Source of the DNA: Halobacteriovoraceae bacterium
GTDB lineage: Bacteria > Bdellovibrionota > Bacteriovoracia > Bacteriovoracales > Bacteriovoracaceae
Reading direction: 5' to 3'
Assembly (NCBI GenBank): GCA_002712005.1
Contig: PASP01000016.1
Location: forward strand, 62,001-126,000
Length of the DNA: 64,000 bases
Position numbers and translations under genes: made by a program. The notes beneath the pieces are model-generated. The model saw nothing but the letters and a program-made list of their open reading frames with translations, was not told the DNA's origin and did no database searches. Below are positions 27,257 through 37,327 of the stretch, one piece after another; the stretch's first letter is position 1, and each line of letters opens with the position of its first letter.

Positions 27257-28453
27257 ATGGAACCAGCACAGGCCATGATTAAAACCAAACTCCCAAAAGG
27301 GTTTACTTCCAATAGTGTTAATTGCGGAGTTCGAAAATATCGACCCGACCTAGGTATTATCTCTTCAGAAGTTGATATGGTAGTCGCAGGAGTGTTCACT
27401 AAGAATGAAGGTAGAGCTGCTCCGGTAAAATATTGTCAGTCCATCCTACCCTCTGATCGAATTCGCCATATTATAACCAATTCAGGACAGGCCAATTCGG
27501 CAACGGGAAATAGAGGAATCGAAGACAACCTAGAATTAGTTCAACATACCGCTTCTACTTATGGATGTTTACCAGAACAAGTTGTCATCTCCTCTACTGG
27601 CGTTATTGGAGTTCCCCTTGAAATGAAGAAACTCAAAAGAGGAATTAACGAACTCCACGATAGAAAATCTAAATCTGCGAATTCTTTCGCTTTGGCCATA
27701 ATGACAACCGACCTTATTCCAAAAAGTGTTTATAAAGATATAGAACTCTCTGAGGGAAAAGTACGCCTTACGGGTGTTTGTAAGGGTTCTGGAATGATCC
27801 ACCCCAATATGGCAACGATGCTAGGATATGTATTCACAGATATTACCCTTACTCCAGAGAGTGCCCAAAGATATGTTAGAGATATTGCTGATAAGAGCTT
27901 CAATATGATTAGTGTAGATGGGGAGACATCCACTAATGATTCCTTCTTTCTAGCGGCTAACGGTCAAAGTGGACTAACTTTAAATGATCCTGAAGACGAA
28001 CGTATCTTCTTAGAGGCCTTTGAGGAAATTTCTATTTTCATGGCGAAATCCATCGCAGCAGATGGCGAAGGGGCAACCAAGCTCATCGAAGTACAATTAA
28101 AAGGTCATAATGACTTAGAAAGAGCACGTGAAGCGGCCCGTGGAATCACGAACTCTCCACTCATAAAAACCGCTATCCACGGAGAAGACCCCAATTGGGG
28201 AAGAATTTATTCTCGCTTAGGACAATTTGGTGTTCCTGAAGAAATGATGAATCGCCTTAATCTTAGTATTCAAGGAGTTCCCATCGTAAAGTCTGGACAA
28301 CCCATTCCCCTAGACTATTACAAGATGAAAACTCGCTTTACAGAAGATGTGATAAAAATAGAGCTCGACTTCTGCTCCGGAGATATTCAAACGGTGGCTT
28401 GGGGCTGTGATCTTTCTAAAAAGTATATAGACATCAACACTGAGTATAATTAA
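27257..28453 (+). CDS. argJ: glutamate N-acetyltransferase / ornithine acetyltransferase
   Basis: 398 residues. It moves the acetyl group from N-acetylornithine back to glutamate; bifunctional forms also use acetyl-CoA. KGSGMIHPNMATMLGYVFTD contains the autocleavage Ala-Thr (near 185) that makes the alpha and beta chains and exposes the catalytic Thr. VDGETSTNDSFFL, AADGEGATKLI and GEDPNWGRI are family motifs. No argA is in the window, which agrees with an acetyl-recycling pathway. It overlaps argB by one base (TAATG). Confidence 0.96.
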   Translation: MEPAQAMIKTKLPKGFTSNSVNCGVRKYRPDLGIISSEVDMVVAGVFTKNEGRAAPVKYCQSILPSDRIRHIITNSGQANSATGNRGIEDNLELVQHTASTYGCLPEQVVISSTGVIGVPLEMKKLKRGINELHDRKSKSANSFALAIMTTDLIPKSVYKDIELSEGKVRLTGVCKGSGMIHPNMATMLGYVFTDITLTPESAQRYVRDIADKSFNMISVDGETSTNDSFFLAANGQSGLTLNDPEDERIFLEAFEEISIFMAKSIAADGEGATKLIEVQLKGHNDLERAREAARGITNSPLIKTAIHGEDPNWGRIYSRLGQFGVPEEMMNRLNLSIQGVPIVKSGQPIPLDYYKMKTRFTEDVIKIELDFCSGDIQTVAWGCDLSKKYIDINTEYN

Positions 28454-29220
28454 TGAAGATCGTATTAAAGATTGGTGGCGCATTTCTCAATAAGTATCAA
28501 GAGTCCACTTGGATAGAAGAAGTAGGAAATCTCTATCGAAAAGGTCATGAAATCATTATCGTTCATGGAGCTGGCCCTTATATCAACGAAGCATTCGAGA
28601 AAAAGGGAATTTCTCCTCAGTTTATCGATGGGCAGAGAGTGACCCAGACTCATGAAGTCGAAATCGTAGAACAAGTCCTAACTCATCAAATTAATCCCCG
28701 ACTCGCTCATCAATTCATGAGTCGCTCTCTTCCTGTTATTGGTATAAGCGGTCTCACCGCGAGAACCTTAGAGTGCTCTCCCTTAGATAAGAGACTTGGT
28801 CAAGTTGGAAAGGTCGAAAGTGTTAACCAGCCCTTTCTCAATGACCTCACCAAACATGGAGTCGTTCTTCTCTCCCCCATTGGTATCAATATGAGAGGCC
28901 ATGATAAATTTAATATCAACGCTGATGTAGCGGCTGCTGAGATTGCAAAGTCTTGGGATGCAACACTTCTCTTTCTAACTGGAGAGAAAGGACTCTTAGA
29001 CGATCAAGGTGGGGTCATTACCCATATTAATTCCCAAGAGGTTGATCATATGATCGACAACAAATCCATTCGAGGAGGAATGATCATTAAAGCGAGAATG
29101 ATCCAAAGTCTTTTGGCAAAAAACTCAAAAGTGGCCTTACTGAATGCTGAAAGCCACAAACCTCTTGAAGCCTTTATTTTTGATAAGAAGGTACAGGGAA
29201 CTCTATTTCTCCCTCAATAA
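28453..29220 (+). CDS. argB: acetylglutamate kinase
   Basis: 255 residues of the amino acid kinase fold. It phosphorylates N-acetylglutamate, usually the regulated step. MKIVLKIGGAFL is the ATP-binding start. VHGAGPYINEAFEKKGI and FIDGQRVT bind acetylglutamate. NINADVAAAEIAKSW and RGGMIIKARM are further family motifs. It is last in argDCJB and is followed by a strong terminator. It lacks the N-terminal extension of arginine-sensitive hexameric forms, so feedback control by arginine is not obvious. Confidence 0.95.
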   Translation: MKIVLKIGGAFLNKYQESTWIEEVGNLYRKGHEIIIVHGAGPYINEAFEKKGISPQFIDGQRVTQTHEVEIVEQVLTHQINPRLAHQFMSRSLPVIGISGLTARTLECSPLDKRLGQVGKVESVNQPFLNDLTKHGVVLLSPIGINMRGHDKFNINADVAAAEIAKSWDATLLFLTGEKGLLDDQGGVITHINSQEVDHMIDNKSIRGGMIIKARMIQSLLAKNSKVALLNAESHKPLEAFIFDKKVQGTLFLPQ

Positions 29221-29240
29221 TTATTTGGTTAAAGAAGAAA

Positions 29241-29270
29241 AATATGGGGATCCCTAAAGATCCCCATATT
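29241..29270. terminator. bidirectional terminator between argB and the M1 aminopeptidase gene
   Basis: AATATGGGGATC-CCTAAA-GATCCCCATATT is a perfect 12-base stem with a 6-base loop between two convergent genes. On the minus strand it is followed by a T-rich run; on the plus strand a short T-run begins 8 bases later. Confidence 0.9.
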
Positions 29271-29281
29271 GAGTTCAATTT

Positions 29282-31906
29282 TTAGTAGATAAGATCAATA
29301 CAGCGATTATTTTCTTGAAGAGTGATTTTTAAGCTCTTCATTATTCCCACCGGAAGATCTTCATTCGCCTCAATAAATTCGTTGAGTTTTTCAGAAGAAG
29401 GTTCATCACAAAAAGCTGGAATAAAGCTTCCTACAAATAGTCTCTGCATTCTCATTTGACGATCTAACATATGCTTTTTCAGATCAGAATAAAAATGACC
29501 CGACATTTGCTTTTTTAGATCCATCTGACTTGCAGGAAAAAGAGAGCTTAATGCACTTCCCATCTCTTTTAGAGAATAGGGACTCATCTTTTTTAAACTT
29601 GCTTGATACCACTTCTTTTTAACTTCTAAAGATCCCTCTGTTGCATCAATAGCGAGTAAACTCTTCTTTGCACGGTCCGAGTCGTCCTTCTTCTTCAATT
29701 CAGCAACATATTGATCCACTTTTCCAAAATCATAAATTTTAAGACGTCTTAGCATTTCCCACTTCTGATCCATCCCTATGGGAACCCCTTCCAATTTGAT
29801 TTTACCAAGATAGACTTTTTCAATTTGGCTTAAAGCATTCTTAGAATGGGCAACAGAAAGATAGGCGTAGAAATACTGCCGCTTAATTTCAGAATTCTTA
29901 ACTTCCTTTATCTGAGACCATAGGAAGTCTTCGATCTTAGTGATTAATTGTTCGTCCTCAATCTCCTTGCTAAAGAGATAAGTAATCACACCCATTAGGC
30001 CCTGGATTCCTTTATCGGCAACATTGTAGTTTCTTTCTTTTTTCAAATGAGGAATGATGATCTCGGTATAGTCTCGTAAAGAAAGCTTAGCATTTCTCAC
30101 CATATCAAATAATGAGTTATAAGACATAAGCCTAATCATATCATCTTCAATCATAGAGAGATTCTCTTTCATGGCCGCTAAGTCTTTTTTACTAAACTGG
30201 ATATGAACAAAATCAAAGTCTTTGTAGTTGATAAAAGCTAAGGTTGGACAGGCCTTATCTTTCATCTCTTCAATCAATGTTCTTTCCTTAGCATATTCCG
30301 TTTTAATGGTTTCCTTAACTTCTAATTTTCCGTTTTCTTTATTCTTATAAAGAAGGGCTACTTGTGTTTTATGCGTACGGTAATAAGGATGCTCTTTTTT
30401 AAAGCCTTGATAAATTTCAAATTTTACAATTTTATCTTCTTTACATTCATATTCAGCTCTTGCCGTGTTGGTACCAGCAGTTTTAAGCCACTGATCAACC
30501 CATGAATCCAGTTCGACCTTGGATACATCTTCAAAAGCTTTAAAGAAGTCAGCTAAAACTGTATTGCCTTCACTGTGGCGATCAAAGTAAAGCTTCAATC
30601 CTTTTTTGAAATTTTCTTCTCCGAGATAATAATAGAGCTGCTTAAGAACACTTGCTCCTTTACCATAGGTAATTCCATCGAAGCTTAGCATTGCCTCATC
30701 GGTATTTTCAATTTCACCTAATATGGGATGAGTAATAACAAGATCGTCATTCCAGTAGGCCCACTGCTTAGTTCTTGCATAGAAAGACTCAAAGCTATCT
30801 TTAAATACAGTATTTTGCTCTAAAGCGAGATAGGCCATAAAAGTAGCGAAACTTTCATTAAGCCATAAATTATCCCACCACTTCATCGTCACGAGATTTC
30901 CAAACCACATATGGGCCATCTCATGTAAAATGGTATATGATCGCCTTCTTCTCTCACTATAGCTTGCCTTCGTTCTATGAATGGCCCTTTCATTAAAGGT
31001 TACCGCAGCAACATTCTCCATAGCCCCTGAATTAAATTCCGGAACAAGAAGCTGAGCATATTTCTTATAAGGATAGTCTGTTCCAAAGAAGTCTTGAAAG
31101 AATTCAAAACCTTGTTTTGTAATCTCAAACCATTCCTTAACTTCAGGCTCAAAATATTTGGCCATAGACTGGCGAGTATAGATATCAAGTGGAATTCTCT
31201 GTCCCTTTTCTTCATCAACATAAACATCAGTCCATACTTTATAGGGTCCTGCATGAAGGGAGAAAATATAGGTAGAAAAGATCGCACTCTTAGGAAAATT
31301 CCAAACCTTATGATCACCCTTTTTCAAAACCGAGTCAGCATACCGACTTGTTATGACAGTCCATTCACGAGGAGCTCTTACAAGAAGTTGATAATCAGCT
31401 TTTAGATCAGGCTGATCAAAGAAGGGAGCAAACTTATTAGCATCAAATGGCTCAAAGTCTGTGTAGGTATAAATTCGACCGTCTTTAGGATCTTGGAAAC
31501 GATGAATTCCAGCTCCACGATTTGAAAATTTGTGAGAAAAAGCAATCTTAATCTCATTAACCCCTAACTTGAGAGCAGAAGCTGGAATAGTAAGCCGCGC
31601 CTTATTATAGGAAATATCAACCATTTGAGCACCATTGACTACAACTTCCCCGATCTCGCCCTCTACAAAGTCAATTCGGAGGGGATAGACTTTTCCAAGT
31701 TTAAAGGAGATATTTTGCTTTCCTTTATAGTCCTCGGCTTCTTTTTCAAAAGATATTTCCATTTTATAAGAAATATCAGTCAAAGACTGAGCTCTATATT
31801 CAGCTTCAGATTGTGATAGGGCCTTAGGATTTGTGGCCCTCTTATAACTGAGTCCTGTCGCACAACCAACGAGTGCAATAATTAAGAGATACTTAAATGA
31901 TTTCAT
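29282..31906 (-). CDS. M1-family aminopeptidase, lipoprotein
   Basis: 874 residues. The N-terminus MKSFKYLLIIALVGC has a lipobox at Cys15, so the enzyme should be anchored in the envelope, unlike cytoplasmic PepN. The M1 features are complete: exopeptidase motif GAMEN (294-298), zinc site HEMAH (328-332) and the third ligand Glu351 in WLNESFATF. An N-terminal beta domain and a helical C-terminal domain flank it. It removes N-terminal residues from peptides, perhaps from digested prey protein. Gene ends 12 bases from the shared terminator. Confidence 0.93.
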   Translation of the reverse strand: MKSFKYLLIIALVGCATGLSYKRATNPKALSQSEAEYRAQSLTDISYKMEISFEKEAEDYKGKQNISFKLGKVYPLRIDFVEGEIGEVVVNGAQMVDISYNKARLTIPASALKLGVNEIKIAFSHKFSNRGAGIHRFQDPKDGRIYTYTDFEPFDANKFAPFFDQPDLKADYQLLVRAPREWTVITSRYADSVLKKGDHKVWNFPKSAIFSTYIFSLHAGPYKVWTDVYVDEEKGQRIPLDIYTRQSMAKYFEPEVKEWFEITKQGFEFFQDFFGTDYPYKKYAQLLVPEFNSGAMENVAAVTFNERAIHRTKASYSERRRRSYTILHEMAHMWFGNLVTMKWWDNLWLNESFATFMAYLALEQNTVFKDSFESFYARTKQWAYWNDDLVITHPILGEIENTDEAMLSFDGITYGKGASVLKQLYYYLGEENFKKGLKLYFDRHSEGNTVLADFFKAFEDVSKVELDSWVDQWLKTAGTNTARAEYECKEDKIVKFEIYQGFKKEHPYYRTHKTQVALLYKNKENGKLEVKETIKTEYAKERTLIEEMKDKACPTLAFINYKDFDFVHIQFSKKDLAAMKENLSMIEDDMIRLMSYNSLFDMVRNAKLSLRDYTEIIIPHLKKERNYNVADKGIQGLMGVITYLFSKEIEDEQLITKIEDFLWSQIKEVKNSEIKRQYFYAYLSVAHSKNALSQIEKVYLGKIKLEGVPIGMDQKWEMLRRLKIYDFGKVDQYVAELKKKDDSDRAKKSLLAIDATEGSLEVKKKWYQASLKKMSPYSLKEMGSALSSLFPASQMDLKKQMSGHFYSDLKKHMLDRQMRMQRLFVGSFIPAFCDEPSSEKLNEFIEANEDLPVGIMKSLKITLQENNRCIDLIY

Positions 31907-32035
31907 AGATTTTCCTCATCAAAAATGAAGTATTAATTGGTATTCAAACCTATCAATATCCTACTTGATTGGAAAATTTTCTCACCGAAATGAAGACAAA
32001 ATTATTTATGGGCTCGCACGCATAGCAGTAAAACC

Positions 32036-33622
32036 CTATTTTATCGTCTCATCCAGGTATTCATCATAAGTTGTCTTTTTGTCGTAGCTTACCTGTCCAT
32101 CGAGAACGATAACTCTATCTGCAACAGTTTGGATGAATTCATGATCGTGAGTGGTAAATAGAATTGTTCCTTTGAAACGAGTAAGACCTTCGTTCACGGC
32201 CACAATACTTTCAAGATCTAAGTGATCTGTTGGACCGTCAATAATAAGAACATTCGCTCCTGAAAGCATCATTTTAGAGAGCATACATCGAACTTTCTCA
32301 CCACCAGAAAGAACGCGGGCCTTCTTCTTCGCCTCTTCTCCAGAAAAGAGCATTTTCCCTAGAAATCCACGAACAAAGGTCTCGTCCTTATCTTCGGAGT
32401 ACTGACGTAGCCAATTAACGAGATCATCGTCGGTATCAAAGTACTCTGTATTATCGGCTGGAAAATAAGATTGGGTTGTCGTAACTCCCCACTCGTAAGT
32501 TCCCGAATCTGGCTCTTCCTCACCAGCAAGGATATTAAAAAGAGTTGTCACTGCCAGAGAGTTATCACTTAGAAAAACGGCTTTATCCCCTTTATCAATA
32601 TGAAAACGTACATTATCTAGAACTTTCACTCCATCAATTGTTTTCGTTAGACCCTCTACTTTTAGCATTTCCTTTCCAGCTTCACGCTTAGGCTTAAAGT
32701 CGACAAAAGGATATTTACGAGAAGTTCTTGGGAGATCACCAATTTGCAGCTTATCTAATTGCTTCTGTCTAGCCGTGGCCTGTTTAGACTTTGAAGCGTT
32801 GGCCGAGAATCTTTGAATAAAGGCCTTAAGCTCAGCAGCTTTCTGCTCAGCTTTCTTATTTTCATCATTACGTAATCTTTGGGCCAGCTCACTAGAAGTT
32901 TTCCAGAAATCGTAATTCCCTGCATATACAGTGATTTTCTTAAAATCTAAGTCTGCAATATGCGTACAAACCTTATTTAAAAAGTGCCTATCGTGGGAAA
33001 CTACAATCACTGTATTTTTAAAGTTCATTAAGAAATCTTCTAACCAACGAATGGCCTTAATATCAAGGTGGTTGGTAGGCTCATCCAAAAGAATCACATC
33101 TGGCTGTCCAAAGAGAGCTTGAGCAAGGAGAACCTTAACCTTCTCCGAACCTGTAAGGTCACCCATGAGTTTGTCATGATACTCTGTTCCGATTCCAAGA
33201 CCGGCCAACATTATCCCTGCATCAGATTCCGCTTCCCAACCATTCATTTCAGCGAAGTCAGCTTCTAGCTCAGAAGCCCTGATACCATCTTCATCACTAA
33301 AATCTTCTTTGGCGTAGATAGAATCCTTTTCTTTCATAACTTGGAATAATCTCTCATTCCCCATGATCACTGTTTGCAAGACGGGATATTCATCAAAAGC
33401 AAAGTGGTCCTGCTTCAGTACAGATAGCCTTTGCCCAGGCTCCATATTTACAGTTCCCGTTTGCGGCTCTAATTCTCCAGAGAGAATTTTAACAAAAGTT
33501 GATTTCCCAGCACCGTTGGCACCAATCAAACCGTAGCAATTTCCTGGGGTAAATTTGACATTAACCTCATCAAAGAGCTTTCTTCCACCAAAACTTAAAC
33601 TAACATTATCTGTACTGATCAT
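32036..33622 (-). CDS. ABC-F protein of the YbiT type with degenerate second ATPase site
   Basis: 528 residues, strongly YbiT-like in NBD1 and linker: YGLIGANGAGKSTF (31-43), LDEPTNHLD and RFSANASKSKQATARQKQLDK. NBD2 is altered. The Walker A position reads FLSDNSLAVTT (350-360) without the Gly-Lys-Ser core, and Walker B reads IDGPTDHLD (461-469), losing the catalytic Glu, while LSGGEK (438-443) remains. The NBD1 signature is also changed to LTGSEK. Probably one site hydrolyses ATP and the other is structural. ABC-F proteins act on the ribosome in the cytoplasm. No operon partner. Confidence 0.9.
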   Translation of the reverse strand: MISTDNVSLSFGGRKLFDEVNVKFTPGNCYGLIGANGAGKSTFVKILSGELEPQTGTVNMEPGQRLSVLKQDHFAFDEYPVLQTVIMGNERLFQVMKEKDSIYAKEDFSDEDGIRASELEADFAEMNGWEAESDAGIMLAGLGIGTEYHDKLMGDLTGSEKVKVLLAQALFGQPDVILLDEPTNHLDIKAIRWLEDFLMNFKNTVIVVSHDRHFLNKVCTHIADLDFKKITVYAGNYDFWKTSSELAQRLRNDENKKAEQKAAELKAFIQRFSANASKSKQATARQKQLDKLQIGDLPRTSRKYPFVDFKPKREAGKEMLKVEGLTKTIDGVKVLDNVRFHIDKGDKAVFLSDNSLAVTTLFNILAGEEEPDSGTYEWGVTTTQSYFPADNTEYFDTDDDLVNWLRQYSEDKDETFVRGFLGKMLFSGEEAKKKARVLSGGEKVRCMLSKMMLSGANVLIIDGPTDHLDLESIVAVNEGLTRFKGTILFTTHDHEFIQTVADRVIVLDGQVSYDKKTTYDEYLDETIK

Positions 33623-33804
33623 GGCCTTACCTTAAATTACTGAATTTATCATTGTTTATAGAGGCAATGTAAAACATCTCTTAGGAAATGTCTTGTCTTT
33701 GACGCATATTACATAGTCTATATACGTGTGAATGGAAGATTTATCGTCATTTCGCACTGGTCAATAATTACTTTTTACAACTAGCTCAAAATCTAAGAAT
33801 TCAT

Positions 33805-33832
33805 TAAAATAGTGAACAGCAAAAACCGATAA
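33805..33832 (+). promoter_or_regulatory. sigma-28 (FliA)-like promoter of the chemoreceptor gene
   Basis: TAAA at 33805-33808 and ACCGATAA at 33825-33832 match the FliA consensus (TAAA, 15 bases, GCCGATAA) with one base change and a spacing of 16 (15 if AAAA at 33806 is used). It lies 50 bases before the start of a chemotaxis receptor gene, the usual class of FliA target. Confidence 0.65.
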
Positions 33833-33882
33833 AGGAAGCTGTAAACACATTTTCTGTTTGCTTCCCAATTGAAGGAAAAGTT

Positions 33883-35826
33883 ATGAAGTCATGGGGTCTC
33901 CATTCCAAAATCATTTTTATTCTCTCCATTTTTGTCTTATCTGGTGGAATCGCCTCATTTGTTGGATTCAACCGCATTGGTCATTTGAAGTCATCAATGG
34001 ATGTCATTGTGGATAAGAATATTTTGGTTCTCAAGCATGCCCAAAATTTGAAGTCCCTCTACCACATCCAACTTATCAACGAAAAAAACTTCATCCTCTC
34101 GGATAGTCAAAAGAACCTCAGCCGCCACAAGAATCTCATGGCCAAGAGAACAAAAGAGATCAATGAGACCATTGATCATCTCGAGAAATCTCCTCTTGAT
34201 TTACAGACCAGAGAACTTCTCACTGAATTTAAAAAACTTAATCTTGAATGGGTCATGCTCATGGATCAAGTAGAGTCTTTTAAAAGAACAGGAGAAACAC
34301 AAAAGGCCATTGAAATCACTCAAGGTCCAGGAAGAGAATTACGTCTAGAGGTCACCTCTCTTTTAAATAAAATGATATCTCAAAGCATGAATGAAATTAA
34401 TTCTGATCGCTTAGAATCTGATCAAACTTATATCTTATCTAGAAATATAATTCTTGCCGTAGGAGCAATCAGTATTCTTTTAGGACTGAGTTTGGCCTTC
34501 TTACTCATTTTTTCAACGAAGAAAAAAATGAGAGATGCACTTGAAAAATTAACGAAGAACTCTTCTTCTTTAATGAAGAGTTCAACTCAAATCAAAGAAT
34601 CTTCTCACGAAATTTCTTCATCTTCTACTCAACAAGCCTCTTCGATACAAGAAACAGCATCTGCTATAGAAGAGCTTAATTCGATGATAAGAAAGAATGC
34701 TGACAACTCTCAAAGCGCATCAGATATGGCCTCTAGGAGCTCGCAAAGTGCACAAAGAGGTAAATCGGTTGTAGAAAATATGGTAAAGGCCATCGATGAA
34801 ATCAATGATAGCAATCAACGAATGGTTCAATCTATCAATGAATCCAGTGATCAAATCTCAGATATTGTAAAAGTCATTGCAGAAATTGGGGGAAAAACCA
34901 AAATCATCAATGACATTGTTTTTCAAACCAAACTTCTGGCCTTTAATGCATCTGTAGAAGCCGCTCGCGCAGGTGAACACGGAAAAGGATTTGCAGTCGT
35001 CGCTGAAGAAGTTGGTAATCTTGCCGAAGTAAGCGGTAAGGCTTCTAAAGAAATCTCAAGCCTATTAGAGGAAAGCATAGATCAGGTCCAAGGAATTGTT
35101 GATCAAACCCGATCTAATGTTCAGCATCTTGTAACAGAAAGTAGCTCTAAAGTTGAAATGGGAAATCAAGTTGCCTCTGACTGCGCTCAAGTCTTAGAGG
35201 AAATTGTTCTCGATATTAACAAACTTGCAACCATGGCCAGTGAAATCAGTTCGGCCAGCCAAGAGCAATCTATTGGGGTACAAGAGATTACAAAAGCTAT
35301 GAATACCCTTGATGAAGCGACTCAATCAAATTCAGTCACCGCCAAGAGATCTTCTCTCACGGCCCAACAACTCAACTCCCAAGCTGAAGAACTTCAATCT
35401 ATTTTTCAAACACTTGTTCTTTCCATCGAGGGAAAGCGCTCAGACCTTCTCAATCCCAGCAAGCCACAAAGTGAGTCCAACTCCCCTACTCAACTTCAAA
35501 GCAAACCAAAAGAAAATAAAAATAATATCGAGAAAGCTTCCTTTTCTGAATCATCGAAGAACATGAAAACTTCAGAGAAGACTATAGAGAAGACTGTTAA
35601 AGAAAATATCCTCCCCATGGATCGCCCCCTTCATTCGATGTCAAAAAATCATGAATCAAAAAATTCTATTGAAAACCAAAAAGATCCCAATGATCAAGAC
35701 ATACAATGGGAAGACCTCCCATCCTCGCAAGACAAGTCGACTGATCACAAAAATGATCACCAAGATGATCACCAAGACGATCACCAAGACGATCACCAAG
35801 ACGACGACGGGTTTAAGATAATCTAA
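33883..35826 (+). CDS. methyl-accepting chemotaxis protein
   Basis: 647 residues. TM1 is at about 9-30, then a four-helix-bundle-like sensor region (about 30-188), TM2 (about 188-212) and a long cytoplasmic coiled coil. The signalling hairpin tip is [23 protein letters not shown] (near 344-366), which couples to CheA/CheW. A clear HAMP domain is not obvious. The C-terminus (about 525-647) is a low-complexity polar tail ending in four DDHQ-type repeats and an acidic end. Start has GAAGGAAAAG before the ATG and a sigma-28-like promoter. The ligand is unknown. Confidence 0.93.
   Translation: MKSWGLHSKIIFILSIFVLSGGIASFVGFNRIGHLKSSMDVIVDKNILVLKHAQNLKSLYHIQLINEKNFILSDSQKNLSRHKNLMAKRTKEINETIDHLEKSPLDLQTRELLTEFKKLNLEWVMLMDQVESFKRTGETQKAIEITQGPGRELRLEVTSLLNKMISQSMNEINSDRLESDQTYILSRNIILAVGAISILLGLSLAFLLIFSTKKKMRDALEKLTKNSSSLMKSSTQIKESSHEISSSSTQQASSIQETASAIEELNSMIRKNADNSQSASDMASRSSQSAQRGKSVVENMVKAIDEINDSNQRMVQSINESSDQISDIVKVIAEIGGKTKIINDIVFQTKLLAFNASVEAARAGEHGKGFAVVAEEVGNLAEVSGKASKEISSLLEESIDQVQGIVDQTRSNVQHLVTESSSKVEMGNQVASDCAQVLEEIVLDINKLATMASEISSASQEQSIGVQEITKAMNTLDEATQSNSVTAKRSSLTAQQLNSQAEELQSIFQTLVLSIEGKRSDLLNPSKPQSESNSPTQLQSKPKENKNNIEKASFSESSKNMKTSEKTIEKTVKENILPMDRPLHSMSKNHESKNSIENQKDPNDQDIQWEDLPSSQDKSTDHKNDHQDDHQDDHQDDHQDDDGFKII
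35755..35802 (+). repeat. four tandem 12-base repeats coding DDHQ
   Basis: GATCACCAAGAY occurs four times in a row inside the chemoreceptor gene, the first copy ending in T and the next three in C. Each unit codes for Asp-His-Gln-Asp. Near-identical units suggest recent slippage, so copy number may vary between strains. Confidence 0.9.
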
Positions 35827-35864
35827 TAAAAGTTTAATTTCCAAAATCTTATTTCCCCACTAAG

Positions 35865-37235
35865 ATGAAAGAGCTCCAAAATAATTGGAGCCTTTTCAAA
35901 GTAGCCTCTATGTTTAAAGATCCCAGTCACCTCCCCCAATATTTTCAAAGAAAAGGTATCTACTACGGTTATATTATTCTTGCTGTAGGAACTCTTGGTG
36001 TCGTGATGAGTATTCCCGGTCAAACGATGGGAGTAAGTGTTTACACCGAGTATTTAATTGAGGCCTTAGGTATGTCCCGTTCCCAGTTAAGCTTTGCTTA
36101 TCTATTGGGAACAATATCATCAAGCTTTCTCCTACCCTATGCGGGTAGAGTTCTCGATAAGCTTGGCCCCAGATTTATGGCCGTCTTGGCCACGACATGC
36201 CTTGGTCTATCTCTTCTCTACATATCGTTCACCCCAATCGTTTCCGAAGCATTCGTTTCACTAACAGGTCTCGATAAAAGTACTCTTTCCTTCATTATTA
36301 TATTCTTTGGCTTTCTCGGAGTAAGGCACTTTGGCCAAGGGCAACTTACCATGTGTTCGCGAACTATGATGGGTCAATGGTTTGAAAAGAAAAGAGGAAC
36401 CATGTTGGGAATTAGCGGCCTTTTCGTCGCTTTTGGTTTTGGGTTAGCCCCTTTAACGCTAACCCAATTGATAAAGGCGATGTCTTGGCAAAACTCTCTC
36501 TACCTACTCACCAGTCTCTGCTTTAGCGTCGGTGTCGTCGCCTATCTCTTTTTCAGGAAGTCTCCAGAGAGTTGTGGCCTCAAGATAGATGGCGGATTTA
36601 GTGACCCCAATTCAGATGAGGAAAAAGAAGAAGCTCTTCGCTTAAGCACTCAGGACTTTACAGCAGCACAGGCCAAAAGAACTTTTACTTTCTGGGTCTA
36701 TAACTTGGCCATGGTTGGGCAAGCAACCTTTGTAACAGCCGTTACTTTTCATATGAGCTTTATTGGAAAACTTAACGGAATGAGTTCGGAAAAGGCCTAT
36801 TCTATTTTCCTCTATATTGCCATCATCTCTACTCTAGCTGATTTAGTGGGAGGATACCTCTCTGATAGAATCCCCCTTAAGTATTTGCTCGCAACGATGC
36901 AGGGAGGATTAACCCTAGCTCTAATAGGAATCACGTATTATCACTCAAATATTGGAATGATGATCACGGCCCTTGGCTTTGGTATTTCTGGAGGACTCTT
37001 TGCCCAACTCTCCGGCTCAGCTTGGCCAAAGCTATTCGGAAGAACCCACTTAGGCTCTATCGCTGGAATGAGTATGTCTTGGTTGGTAATGGGAAGTTCG
37101 CTTGGTCCCTATATGTTGAGTTTAGGAGGAGAAACAGTGGAAGGTGTAAATACTGTTCTCTATCTATTTGCTCTCTTTCCCCTTTTAGTGGCTGTAGCGT
37201 CATTTTTCGCCAACCCACCGAAAAAAGGTGTCTAA
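35865..37235 (+). CDS. major facilitator superfamily transporter
   Basis: 456 residues with about 12 membrane segments in two halves. The first half has AGRVLDKLGPRFMAVLATT, matching the MFS loop 2-3 motif (D-x-x-G-x-R). Another such loop is DLVGGYLSDRIPLKYLL in the second half. A cytoplasmic acidic stretch (DPNSDEEKEEALR) separates the halves. The layout resembles oxalate/formate-type or monocarboxylate MFS carriers, but the substrate is unknown. Start ATG at 35865 lacks a strong ribosome site; an in-frame ATG at 35910 is possible. Confidence 0.88.
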   Translation: MKELQNNWSLFKVASMFKDPSHLPQYFQRKGIYYGYIILAVGTLGVVMSIPGQTMGVSVYTEYLIEALGMSRSQLSFAYLLGTISSSFLLPYAGRVLDKLGPRFMAVLATTCLGLSLLYISFTPIVSEAFVSLTGLDKSTLSFIIIFFGFLGVRHFGQGQLTMCSRTMMGQWFEKKRGTMLGISGLFVAFGFGLAPLTLTQLIKAMSWQNSLYLLTSLCFSVGVVAYLFFRKSPESCGLKIDGGFSDPNSDEEKEEALRLSTQDFTAAQAKRTFTFWVYNLAMVGQATFVTAVTFHMSFIGKLNGMSSEKAYSIFLYIAIISTLADLVGGYLSDRIPLKYLLATMQGGLTLALIGITYYHSNIGMMITALGFGISGGLFAQLSGSAWPKLFGRTHLGSIAGMSMSWLVMGSSLGPYMLSLGGETVEGVNTVLYLFALFPLLVAVASFFANPPKKGV

Positions 37236-37260
37236 CTTCATTGAGGCACCTCTTTGTTTG
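37226..37260 (+). terminator. probable terminator of the MFS gene
   Basis: AGGTGTC, a 12-base loop and GGCACCT form a 7-pair stem with one G-U pair, then CTTTGTTTG. It overlaps the last codons of the transporter gene. Confidence 0.55.
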
Positions 37261-37327
37261 TCACACAGTAAAACTTATTCTATCGTCAAACTAAGTAAAA
37301 TTAATTTTATTCGTGAAGGGGTTTTTT

